NCBI GenBank assembly: GCA_030614245.1
Contig: JAUWKK010000125.1
Location: forward strand, 1-7,627
Source: Planctomycetota bacterium
Lineage (GTDB): Bacteria; Planctomycetota; PUPC01; JABMSA01; JAUWKK01
Length of the DNA: 7,627 nucleotides
Direction: 5' to 3'
Below, one piece after another: positions 1-5,673 of the stretch. A program made the position numbers and the translations under genes. Numbering within the stretch: position 1 is the stretch's first letter; the number at the start of each line of letters is the position of its first letter. The notes beneath the pieces were generated by a model. The model made no database searches, was not told the DNA's origin, and saw only the letters and a list, made by a program, of their open reading frames with translations.

Positions 1-62
1 ACTTCCCGGAAATATAGTGTGCTATCCATGTGACGCGGCGCAGCCAATAATCACATGTGCCG
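1..62. terminator. 3' region of the minus-strand LPS operon with two small hairpins
   Basis: This is the non-coding DNA after the glycosyltransferase stop. CATGTGA (28-34) pairs with TCACATG (51-57) around a 16-base loop. ATAG (14-17) pairs with CTAT (22-25) around TGTG. Read on the minus strand these could end the operon transcript, but there is no clear run of U after either stem. A terminator role is therefore weak inference. Confidence 0.25.
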
Positions 63-1160
63 TCACCGCAATTGGGAATTGTTCAGCACCTCGCACGCCG
101 CCTGGACCACTTCTTCGGCGACGATATCGGTCACACAGACGGGATCGGGACAGGTGCGCCTTCGGCACGGGCGGCAGGGGAGTTCGCGCTGGACTACTCG
201 GCATCTTTCGCCGGTCGGGCCGTAGATCTCGGGGTCTTTCGGTCCGAATATCACCACGAGCGGCGTTCCCACGGCCCAGGCGATGCGTGCAGGGCCGCTG
301 TCGGCTCCTATGAAAAGGTCCGCCCGGCTGATAAGCGCCGCCAGTTGCTTCAGCGACTGCGTCTCGGGGCCGATCACGGGCGTACAATCGGCCTGCATAG
401 CGATTCTCGCGCACATTTCACGCTCGCCCGGCCCCCACGTCAGCAGGCTTATCACGCCATGCCGGTCGAAGAGCAAGTCGGCCAGTTCGGCGTACCGGCC
501 CTCGGGCCATTGCTTGTAGACCCCGAACCGGCTGACTCCCGGATGCAGGGCGGCGATGGTATCGTCGACTGCAAAGTTTTTTTCATAAAAGCTCTTGGCG
601 AACCGCCTCGCTTCGCTGCCTGTCGGCACTTGCGGCTCGGGATCGAGCGGGACTTCGCCCAGGCACGAGAGCAGCTTGAGGCCCCGCTCGACACGGTGCA
701 GCTTGCCGATGGGGAGCACCACGTGGTGGGTGTAGGCCAAGTGGCTGAGTTCCTTCGAACCGCGCCGCGCGAAGCCGACACGATGCCGCGCTCCGGTGAG
801 CCAAGTGACGACGCCCGAACGGAAATTCCCCTGCAAGTCGAGCGCTGCGTCGTAGCTTTTCTCGCGGAGCCGCCGCTTCAGATCGTCGAAACTGCGTTTG
901 AATGCGCCCCACCGCATCGGCGAACGGAGATCAGCGGCAAGCTCACGTCTGGGGATGACTATCAGGTCGTCCAGCATCGGATGCCCCTGCAGTATCTGAT
1001 CGCATGGCGGCTCGACCGCCCAGGCGATGTGCGCATCCGGCAGCATCGCGCGCAGCGCGGTGAGCGCCGGCAGTGCATTGACCACGTCTCCCAGCGCACT
1101 CAGACGCACGATCAGTACGCGACGGGCTTCCCTCGATGGAATTGCGGGCGTGGGGTTCAT
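63..1160 (-). CDS. Family 9 glycosyltransferase, LPS heptosyltransferase I-like (WaaC/RfaC type)
   Basis: Probable ADP-heptose:LPS heptosyltransferase, which transfers a heptose to the Kdo-lipid A inner core at the cytoplasmic face of the inner membrane. The 365-residue length fits the family. The N-terminal Rossmann half opens with VLIVRLSALGDVVNALP (residues 15-31), where D25 matches the catalytic-base position of WaaC. AVEPPCDQILQGHP (48-61) also reads WaaC-like. The C-terminal donor-binding half has KQWPEGRYAEL (216-226; K216 matches a WaaC donor-binding lysine), then GADSGPARIAWAVGTP (285-300) and FGPKDPEIYGP (305-315). A cysteine-rich tail with C320, C329, C332, C337 and C342 is common in this family. 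The usual His after D(S/T)GP-x is Arg here (R292). The ATG at 1160 has no clear Shine-Dalgarno site, but no better start is visible. It lies 22 bases after the kinase stop, so co-transcription is likely. The exact acceptor sugar cannot be told from sequence. Confidence 0.88.
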   Translation of the reverse strand: MNPTPAIPSREARRVLIVRLSALGDVVNALPALTALRAMLPDAHIAWAVEPPCDQILQGHPMLDDLIVIPRRELAADLRSPMRWGAFKRSFDDLKRRLREKSYDAALDLQGNFRSGVVTWLTGARHRVGFARRGSKELSHLAYTHHVVLPIGKLHRVERGLKLLSCLGEVPLDPEPQVPTGSEARRFAKSFYEKNFAVDDTIAALHPGVSRFGVYKQWPEGRYAELADLLFDRHGVISLLTWGPGEREMCARIAMQADCTPVIGPETQSLKQLAALISRADLFIGADSGPARIAWAVGTPLVVIFGPKDPEIYGPTGERCRVVQRELPCRPCRRRTCPDPVCVTDIVAEEVVQAACEVLNNSQLR

Positions 1161-1182
1161 AGGTCAAATCCGAAACGGCCGA

Positions 1183-2058
1183 TCAACTGTCCAGCAGGAA
1201 CCAGAAGACCCGATGGACGGCGACCTGCCTGGCACACGCCTTCAGCATGGCGCGCGGACTCATTTCGAGGAGCTCTTCGCCGTAGCTTCGCAGGAACCTC
1301 AGGCGATCTTCATTATCGACCGGACAGGGCTTGAGCCGCATTTTCATCAGCGAGCGGCCAAGCCGCATCAGCTCGCGGCGCCGCTGCGGCGGCGTCACTT
1401 TGTCGAGCAGCCGGGAGCCGTCCAGATCGATTATACTGACTTCCACTTCTCCGCTCCTGCGCCGCAGCATCAGGTTGTTGACGTTCAGGTCGCCGTGGAC
1501 GAGCCCGGCGCCGTGCATTCTGCGTACGGCCACAGCGGCCGCTTCGATGACCTGCCGCTTCTCGCGGAGCACGTCGCGCGTGGTCGTGGCGGGATACCAG
1601 GCGATGTATTCTCCGACCGTGATCGCCTCCCGGATTTCGAGCGAGACGATATCCGACCTGAACGTCGGCCCGAACGCGCGTCTCTGCACCACGGCGACGA
1701 TCTCCGGCGTGAGGATGCCCCTGTCGGCCGCTTCGCCCGAGATGCTCAGTTCCGTCAGCGCCCGGCCGCGGCCGAGGTATACGTCGCGCAGCAGCCTGCC
1801 GAACAGCCCGCCCCGGCGGCAATGCCGGACGACCAGCCGCTCCTCGCCGAACGGCACGAGAAACACCGCGCCGCGGCCGCCCTCGACCGCCTCACCGCCG
1901 GCACGCTCGATCATCGCCGCGGGTTCCTCGATGCCCATCTCGAACAGCCGGTCGGCATATTCACGCCGAAGCGTGAGCAGTGCGCCGTTTTTCTCCATGC
2001 GCACCAGCGGCCCGGCGGACGCATCATCGGGCTGGGAAGTTGGCGAGGTGACAGTCAT
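1183..2058 (-). CDS. LPS core kinase, Kdo kinase/WaaP family (KdkA-like)
   Basis: Predicted ATP-dependent kinase of the Kdo/WaaP family, which phosphorylates a Kdo or heptose of the LPS inner core in the cytoplasm. With the start at 2058 it has 291 residues. RGAVFLVPFG (62-71) and VVRHCRRGG (76-84) match the KdkA N-lobe pattern. HGDLNVNN (188-195) is the catalytic loop with the presumed catalytic Asp at 190. IIDLDGSRL (209-217) is the metal-binding segment. The reading frame extends upstream to ATG 2133 and GTG 2205. GTG 2205 falls inside an intergenic repeat, and a promoter-like pair lies at 2114-2086, so I prefer ATG 2058; no candidate start has a Shine-Dalgarno site. The downstream glycosyltransferase follows after 22 bases, supporting a shared role in inner-core LPS assembly. 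The phosphorylated position is unknown. Confidence 0.85.
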   Translation of the reverse strand: MTVTSPTSQPDDASAGPLVRMEKNGALLTLRREYADRLFEMGIEEPAAMIERAGGEAVEGGRGAVFLVPFGEERLVVRHCRRGGLFGRLLRDVYLGRGRALTELSISGEAADRGILTPEIVAVVQRRAFGPTFRSDIVSLEIREAITVGEYIAWYPATTTRDVLREKRQVIEAAAVAVRRMHGAGLVHGDLNVNNLMLRRRSGEVEVSIIDLDGSRLLDKVTPPQRRRELMRLGRSLMKMRLKPCPVDNEDRLRFLRSYGEELLEMSPRAMLKACARQVAVHRVFWFLLDS

Positions 2059-2085
2059 AGGCGAAGCGGCCCGGAGTTTTGCACC

Positions 2086-2114
2086 ATTGTCAGCCGGAAC
2101 GGCGATTGAGTCAA
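2086..2114 (-). promoter_or_regulatory. Candidate promoter of the LPS kinase-glycosyltransferase operon
   Basis: On the minus strand TTGACT (2114-2109) is followed after 17 bases by GACAAT (2091-2086). That gives 5 of 6 and 4 of 6 matches to the sigma-70 boxes at ideal spacing. Transcription would start near 2080, about 20 bases before the preferred kinase ATG at 2058. This is prediction only. Confidence 0.4.
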
Positions 2115-2192
2115 CAAGTTCTTCTCCAATCATGGGGATTCTATTGAATTGCCGGTTGTCTTCCGGGGCGGTGTTGCAGTTATCGGGCGCAG

Positions 2193-2275
2193 GAATTGAA
2201 ACCACGGATAAACGCTGATAAACGCAGATAATGAGAAGACGACCTATCTGGACAGGCGGACCAAATCATCCGCAT
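2193..2275 (+). repeat. 83-bp direct repeat, copy 1 (contains a forward 3x10-nt core)
   Basis: This copy aligns without gaps to 2310-2392, differing at 9 of 83 positions. Its left part (2201-2231) is the core of the intergenic repeat: ACCACG followed by three 10-nt units of the type GATAAACGCA. The right part, beginning ATGAGAAG, is also duplicated, so the copy is larger than the core. The GTG at 2205 that could nominally begin the kinase reading frame lies inside it. Confidence 0.85.
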
Positions 2276-2309
2276 TGATCCCTGCCCGGCGGCAGAAAGA
2301 AAGGAACAA

Positions 2310-2392
2310 GAATTGAAACCACGGATAAACGCAGATAAACGCAGATAATGAGAAGGCGGCCTATCTGGAAAGGCAAACGACATCATCTGCAT
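2310..2392 (+). repeat. 83-bp direct repeat, copy 2 (contains a forward 3x10-nt core)
   Basis: This is the second, ungapped copy of the segment at 2193-2275, starting 117 bases downstream of it. The core (2318-2348) has the 10-mers GATAAACGCA, GATAAACGCA and GATAATG. It faces an inverted copy at 2395-2424, so the two could base-pair imperfectly over about 30 nt with several G-U pairs if transcribed. Confidence 0.85.
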
Positions 2393-2394
2393 AC

Positions 2395-2424
2395 ATCTGT
2401 GTTAATCTGTGTTCACCTGTGGTT
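2395..2424 (-). repeat. Inverted copy of the 3x10-nt intergenic repeat core
   Basis: On the plus strand this reads as consecutive 10-mers of the type ATCTGTGTTA, ending in CTGTGGTT. It is the reverse complement of the forward cores with A/G substitutions. It forms an inverted pair with 2318-2348. Confidence 0.8.
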
Positions 2425-2498
2425 CCATTCCAGCCTGCCGATTCCCGGCGCTCCTGCGCCCCTTCAGAGCTTGTGCAATTTCACGTTCTGGCCCCACC

Positions 2499-2625
2499 TG
2501 GCCCTAGGGCCATGTTGCCGTGGGCTATTCTATTTCGCCCCTGACGGGGCTGCAAACAAGGCCGGGTGTCACGGTGAACCGTACTCGGTTGGCCGTGCTT
2601 GCCTACCCGCCTGCCTATCGCAGGC
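2499..2625. repeat. Cluster of GC-rich palindromes in the intergenic region
   Basis: Four palindromes occur in 127 bases. TGGCCCTAGGGCCA (2499-2512) is a perfect 14-bp palindrome. GCCCC (2537-2541) pairs with GGGGC (2546-2550) around TGAC. ACGGT (2571-2575) mirrors ACCGT (2578-2582). GCCTGC (2609-2614) pairs with GCAGGC (2620-2625) around CTATC. The cluster resembles degraded mosaic intergenic repeats in other large bacterial genomes; that comparison is from memory and untested. No convincing gene is present. Confidence 0.5.
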
Positions 2626-2658
2626 TTATCTGTGTTCATCTGTGTTTATCTGTGGTTT
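2626..2658 (-). repeat. Second inverted copy of the 3x10-nt intergenic repeat core
   Basis: On the plus strand this is TTATCTGTGT followed by further ATCTGTGTTT-type 10-mers and CTGTGGTTT. It is the reverse complement of the forward cores at 2201-2231 and 2318-2348. The four cores together bracket the gene-free interval, two pointing each way. Confidence 0.82.
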
Positions 2659-2711
2659 CGTTCTCTTGGTTCTCTCCTCGTGCGAACCGGCTCCGGATTC
2701 GATTGATCTGC

Positions 2712-2740
2712 TTGAATACCGTACGTTCCGACGATAGACT
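2712..2740 (+). promoter_or_regulatory. Candidate promoter of the membrane protein gene
   Basis: TTGAAT (2712-2717) and TAGACT (2735-2740) are separated by 17 bases, with 4 of 6 matches in each box. Transcription would start near 2747, leaving a leader of about 46 bases before the ATG at 2793. This is a moderate match and a prediction only. Confidence 0.35.
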
Positions 2741-2792
2741 GAATGTAGCATAAGAGCCGCGCCGCCAGATGCACGAGGAAGGGGAGAAACAC

Positions 2793-4094
2793 ATGCCGGA
2801 AGCGGATTTCGAAGACCACGAGAAAAAGGGCAGGCTCAAGATCATCGGGCTGGTGCTCCTCGGACTGGTGATCATGCTGGTGGCGGGCTTGTATCTGGCG
2901 TACGCCATATTGACGAGGCCGGTGATGTCGGTGAAGGAGATGGAGGATGCCTTCGCCAAAAGCCGCGCGTTCCTGCAATCGGCCTCACCTGAGCGCCTCC
3001 AGCTCGGGAAGGAATACGTAGCACTGCTCGCTGAGTTGCCCCAGCGGCCCCTAGGTGATTGGTATATCAAATGGGACAGCCAGGAATACAGGCAGGGGGC
3101 GCGTAAGTGGCTCGAAGCAAGCTCCGCTTATCTGGAGGAGCTCCACGCTTTGACAGCCAGAGGCCCCGGCGCCATCGAATTGGATCTTGATGAGGGGCTG
3201 AACACACTGGCGCCATCGATCCAGCAGCCCCGGGCCCCGGCACGACTCTTGCGAATCGACATGGAAGATGCAGCCGAGGCCGGGGATGGTGCCCGCGTCC
3301 TCCGCGACGCAAAGGCCGTCGATTGCATCGCGCAGACGATTGAGCATCGAAACGTCTTCATATCCCACCTTGTGGCAATCGCGTGCCGATCGATTGCACT
3401 CAGCGCGCTCATCGAGGAACGCACTAAGCTCGACGATGCAACTATAAAGGAACTGATCGCGTGGCTCGAACGGGCAGAGAAATCGCTTCCCCCGCCTGCC
3501 GACGCTTTCCTGGCTGAGATGATCGTGGCCGAATGGATGTACAGGAAGGGATTCAGCTCCTTCGACCTTGATAAACCGCTCTTTCAGGCGGGACAAAAGG
3601 GCTTCTTCAGCCGTCTGTCTCTGAAGCAGACCAGCATCCTCGTCCGGGTTCAGCAGGATGTGATCGAGGCGGCGAAGTTGCCCCCACGCCAAGCAATTCC
3701 TGAACTCAAGCGAATCGTGGAAGATGTTGAGGCGGCTGTAGCAGGAAGCAAGCTGAAGAAAATGGATTATGTTCTGGCCGCAAAGCTGCTGCCCGCCATG
3801 AAGACCGCATACAGCCTCATGATAATACAAGTCGCCAGGTATCGCGGTGCGCGCATCGTCCTCGCTCTCGAGCTCTACCGGCGGACGCACAAGGCATATC
3901 CAGAAGAGCTCACGGCGCTCGTGCCCGAGTTCATCGAGTCGCTTCCAGCCGATCCTTTCACCGACGAAGCGTTCAAGTATCTCCGTGAGGGCGACGAATA
4001 CCGGCTCTACAGCATCGGCGCGAACCTGGAGGACGACGGGGGCCAGGAGGTCGTCCCGAACGATGATTACATCATCTTCCCTCAAGAGCCGTAG
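2793..4094 (+). CDS. Single-pass membrane protein of unknown function with pseudopilin-like C-terminus
   Basis: I do not recognise a named family. The start at ATG 2793 is preferred over the in-frame ATG at 2769, because a purine-rich GGAAGGGGAG lies just ahead of it; this gives 433 residues. A basic stretch (K11, K12, R14, K16) precedes one hydrophobic helix (about 17-40), predicting a cytoplasmic N-terminus and a large periplasmic domain. The middle (about 45-350) is mostly charged and helix-like, without recognisable catalytic motifs. The last 70 residues contain AYPEELTALVP, LPADPF and YRLYSIGANLEDDGG. This arrangement resembles the C-terminal segment of type II secretion GspG-like pseudopilins, although the N-terminus is not a prepilin. 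It appears to be transcribed alone: divergent from the LPS operon and 165 bases before ribH, which has its own promoter. It may be an envelope-associated protein; the function is unknown. Confidence 0.72.
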   Translation: MPEADFEDHEKKGRLKIIGLVLLGLVIMLVAGLYLAYAILTRPVMSVKEMEDAFAKSRAFLQSASPERLQLGKEYVALLAELPQRPLGDWYIKWDSQEYRQGARKWLEASSAYLEELHALTARGPGAIELDLDEGLNTLAPSIQQPRAPARLLRIDMEDAAEAGDGARVLRDAKAVDCIAQTIEHRNVFISHLVAIACRSIALSALIEERTKLDDATIKELIAWLERAEKSLPPPADAFLAEMIVAEWMYRKGFSSFDLDKPLFQAGQKGFFSRLSLKQTSILVRVQQDVIEAAKLPPRQAIPELKRIVEDVEAAVAGSKLKKMDYVLAAKLLPAMKTAYSLMIIQVARYRGARIVLALELYRRTHKAYPEELTALVPEFIESLPADPFTDEAFKYLREGDEYRLYSIGANLEDDGGQEVVPNDDYIIFPQEP

Positions 4095-4135
4095 TGAGGC
4101 GAAAGGCCGCTTCGGCAGCCGAATACGCCCCTGTT

Positions 4136-4169
4136 TCATCTTGCGTTCACGGCTTTACACACAAGATGA
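4136..4169. terminator. Inverted repeat between the membrane protein gene and ribH
   Basis: TCATCTTG (4136-4143) and CAAGATGA (4162-4169) form a perfect 8-bp inverted repeat with an 18-base interior. It follows the membrane protein stop and precedes the ribH promoter by about 25 bases. It could be a weak terminator or a protein-binding site. The long loop and missing T-run keep confidence low. Confidence 0.25.
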
Positions 4170-4193
4170 TACTTTGCCATCACCGCTTGCGGC

Positions 4194-4222
4194 TTGACAT
4201 CCCGGCGATTCGAGGGTATATT
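4194..4222 (+). promoter_or_regulatory. Strong sigma-70-type promoter of ribH-nusB
   Basis: TTGACA (4194-4199) and TATATT (4217-4222) are separated by exactly 17 bases, nearly the consensus. Transcription would begin near 4229, about 30 bases before the ribH ATG. No FMN riboswitch is visible and the leader is too short to hold one. The in-frame TTG at 4194 is part of the -35 box and so is not a real start codon. Confidence 0.7.
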
Positions 4223-4259
4223 CACCATTAACGGATGTGTCTCAACAGGAGATCTCGCT

Positions 4260-4724
4260 ATGGCCACCGTGCATCAGGGCCAGATGAAGGCCGACGGACG
4301 GAAGTTCGCCATCGTTATCAGTCGGTTCAATGAGTTCATCACCGGCAAGCTGCTGGATGGAGCGATGGACTTCCTCGTGCGTCACGGGTGCAGCCCGGAC
4401 GATATCGACGTCTACTGGGTGCCCGGTGCCCTGGAGATTCCGGTTGTCGCACAGAATGTGGCGAGGGCCGGCAAACACGATGCGGTGATCTGCCTGGGCG
4501 CGGTGATCCGAGGCGGTACGCCGCATTTCGAATATGTCGCCGGACAGGCCGCGAAGGGCATCGCCCAGGTCGGCCTGAATACGAATATTCCAACGATCTT
4601 TGGCGTTTTGACGACGGACTCAATCGAGCAGGCTATCGAGCGGGCCGGCACCAAGGCCGGAAACAAGGGTGCCGAGGCCGCCGCTGCAGCCGTCGAACTG
4701 GTCGACCTGCTGCACAACCTGTAA
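4260..4724 (+). CDS. ribH: 6,7-dimethyl-8-ribityllumazine synthase
   Basis: Catalyses the penultimate step of riboflavin synthesis, condensing 5-amino-6-ribitylamino-uracil with 3,4-dihydroxy-2-butanone 4-phosphate in the cytoplasm; the family forms pentamers or 60-mer capsids. The start at ATG 4260 follows AGGAG (4247-4251) by 8 bases and gives 154 residues, the normal length. RFNEFITGKLLDGA (22-35) and VPGALEIP (54-61) are substrate-site segments. GAVIRGGTPHFEYV (80-93) carries the general acid/base His at 89. FGVLTTDSIEQAIERAG (114-130) and the NKGAEAA segment complete the fold. It lies 18 bases upstream of nusB behind a near-consensus promoter, an arrangement common in many bacteria. The gene appears intact. 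Confidence 0.97.
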   Translation: MATVHQGQMKADGRKFAIVISRFNEFITGKLLDGAMDFLVRHGCSPDDIDVYWVPGALEIPVVAQNVARAGKHDAVICLGAVIRGGTPHFEYVAGQAAKGIAQVGLNTNIPTIFGVLTTDSIEQAIERAGTKAGNKGAEAAAAAVELVDLLHNL

Positions 4725-4742
4725 CTGCCCGGAGAGAGCCGG

Positions 4743-5189
4743 ATGGACTTCGAATCCGAAGTGGCGGGCAACCGCGCACCGGTGCGCAAGCGTACCCGCG
4801 CCCGCGAGTTAGCACTCCAGGCGCTGTACATGCTCGACCAGCGCGGAGCCGAGGTCGCCGACTACATCGACGACTTCATCGGCAACGCCGACCACGATGC
4901 CAACGTGCGCGATTATGCCACGAAGCTCGTCGTGGGCATCCGCCGAAACCGCAAAGAGATCGACGGCCGCATCAGCGCGGTCGCCGAAAACTGGGACCTA
5001 TACCGCATGGCGGTCATCGACCGCAACATCCTCCGCGTAGCCTGCTTCGAGATGCTACACCTCGACGACATCCCACCCAAAGTAGCCATAAACGAAGCTA
5101 TCGACCTCGCCAAGAAATACAGCACCGAAGAATCCGGCAGCTTCGTCAACGGCATCCTGGACAAGATAAAGCAGCAAATCGGCAGGTAG
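4743..5189 (+). CDS. nusB: Transcription antitermination factor NusB
   Basis: RNA-binding factor that, with NusE (ribosomal protein S10), recognises boxA in rRNA leaders and supports antitermination complexes. At 148 residues it is a normal length. RTRARELALQALYMLD (17-32) is the typical N-terminal helix with the arginine-rich RNA-binding face. NWDLYRMAVIDRNILRVA (83-100) and INEAIDLAKKYSTEESGSFVNGILD (read as positions 116-140) are the conserved C-terminal blocks. The ATG at 4743 follows GGAGAGAG, and the gap to ribH is 18 bases, so the two are almost certainly co-transcribed. The first 15 residues are a short extension. No strong intrinsic terminator is seen before the next promoter at 5222. 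Confidence 0.95.
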   Translation: MDFESEVAGNRAPVRKRTRARELALQALYMLDQRGAEVADYIDDFIGNADHDANVRDYATKLVVGIRRNRKEIDGRISAVAENWDLYRMAVIDRNILRVACFEMLHLDDIPPKVAINEAIDLAKKYSTEESGSFVNGILDKIKQQIGR

Positions 5190-5204
5190 ACGCGGTGCGC
5201 AAAA

Positions 5205-5249
5205 ACAATTGCAAAATTGTGTTGACTTTTATCACAATAATGCTATAAT
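5205..5249 (+). promoter_or_regulatory. higBA promoter with candidate antitoxin operator
   Basis: TTGACT (5222-5227) and TATAAT (5244-5249) lie 16 bases apart, and TGC immediately before TATAAT makes an extended -10. ATTGTG (5216-5221) and CACAAT (5233-5238) form a 6-bp inverted repeat with 11 bases between, spanning the -35 box. Just upstream, ACAATT (5205-5210) and AATTGT (5215-5220) flank GCAA. HigA-type antitoxins commonly repress their own promoter, so these are plausible operators; binding is inference. Confidence 0.6.
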
Positions 5250-5286
5250 ACGGTAAGAGGAGCAGCGGAAGAGAACAGAGGCTGCG

Positions 5287-5649
5287 ATGCCGAAAACAGA
5301 GGTCGTATTCTTTGCCGAGGACAAAGGACGTGCGCCCGTCTTGGAATGGCTCGATGATCTGCCGGCGAAGGTGCAGAACAAGTTCATTGCGCGGATTGAG
5401 CTTCTGGCAGAGCTTGGCCATGAGTTGCGGCGGCCGCTGTCCGACTATCTCCGCGACGGTGTGCACGAGCTTCGGGCGAGGCACGTGCAGGTGCATTATC
5501 GAATTCTGTACTTCTATCACGGGCAGAGGGCGGTCCTCTCCCACGGGATAACGAAGAAGGGCAAAGTTCCGGACAACGAGATCGATCGGGCCGTGAGACG
5601 ACGCGGTGAGTTCAAGCGTGACCCCGAAAGACACACGTACCGAGAGTAA
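5287..5649 (+). CDS. HigB/RelE-superfamily toxin (phage-derived Gp49-like)
   Basis: Toxin half of a type II toxin-antitoxin module. Relatives are ribosome-dependent or free mRNA interferases acting in the cytoplasm. The 120 residues follow the Gp49-like pattern: WLDDLPAKVQNKFIARIELL (21-40) is the helical pair, and RRPLSDYLRDGVHELRAR (48-65) and VHYRILYF (69-76) form the core sheet. HGITKKGKVPDNEIDRAVRRR (86-106) is the basic C-terminal signature, with HG(I/F)xKK and the NEI(D/E)RA helix. AGAGG lies 5 bases before the ATG. The antitoxin gene follows after 24 bases, giving the toxin-first order typical of higBA. The upstream strong promoter serves both. The residues suggest an intact toxin; the target and activity are untested. 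Confidence 0.88.
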   Translation: MPKTEVVFFAEDKGRAPVLEWLDDLPAKVQNKFIARIELLAELGHELRRPLSDYLRDGVHELRARHVQVHYRILYFYHGQRAVLSHGITKKGKVPDNEIDRAVRRRGEFKRDPERHTYRE

Positions 5650-5673
5650 CATATTTGGCAGAGGAGAGACGGC

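Noticed and set aside
57..1334. Long plus-strand open frame of 425 codons opposite the glycosyltransferase
   Set aside because: It is antisense to a gene with clear family 9 motifs, and its protein is Arg/His/Pro-rich with no recognisable domain: a high-GC shadow.
1027..2109. Plus-strand open frame of 360 codons opposite the LPS kinase
   Set aside because: The kinase on the other strand has intact catalytic motifs. This frame has biased composition and no start signal.
2180..2392. Minus-strand 70-codon frame with an internally repeated peptide (SHYLRLSAFIRGFNSC twice)
   Set aside because: The peptide repeat only reflects the 83-bp DNA duplication; there is no ribosome binding site or family.
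2193..2658. Possible CRISPR array
   Set aside because: The repeats are in both orientations, are internally periodic at 10 nt, and have irregular spacing with no spacers of uniform length and no cas genes in the window.
2348..2737. Plus-strand open frame of 129 codons across the intergenic repeats
   Set aside because: Its protein is a translation of the repeats (CVHLWF and SSVFICGF segments) and palindromes, so it is not a gene.
3051..4139. Minus-strand 362-codon frame opposite the membrane protein
   Set aside because: The plus-strand frame has a Shine-Dalgarno site, a membrane helix and a recognisable C-terminal pattern. The minus frame has none.
4223..4259. FMN riboswitch ahead of ribH
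   Set aside because: The leader after the predicted transcription start is only about 30 bases, far too short for the FMN aptamer.
4388..5248. 286-codon frame overlapping ribH and nusB
   Set aside because: It is out of frame with two unmistakable housekeeping genes and has an Arg/Pro-rich composition.
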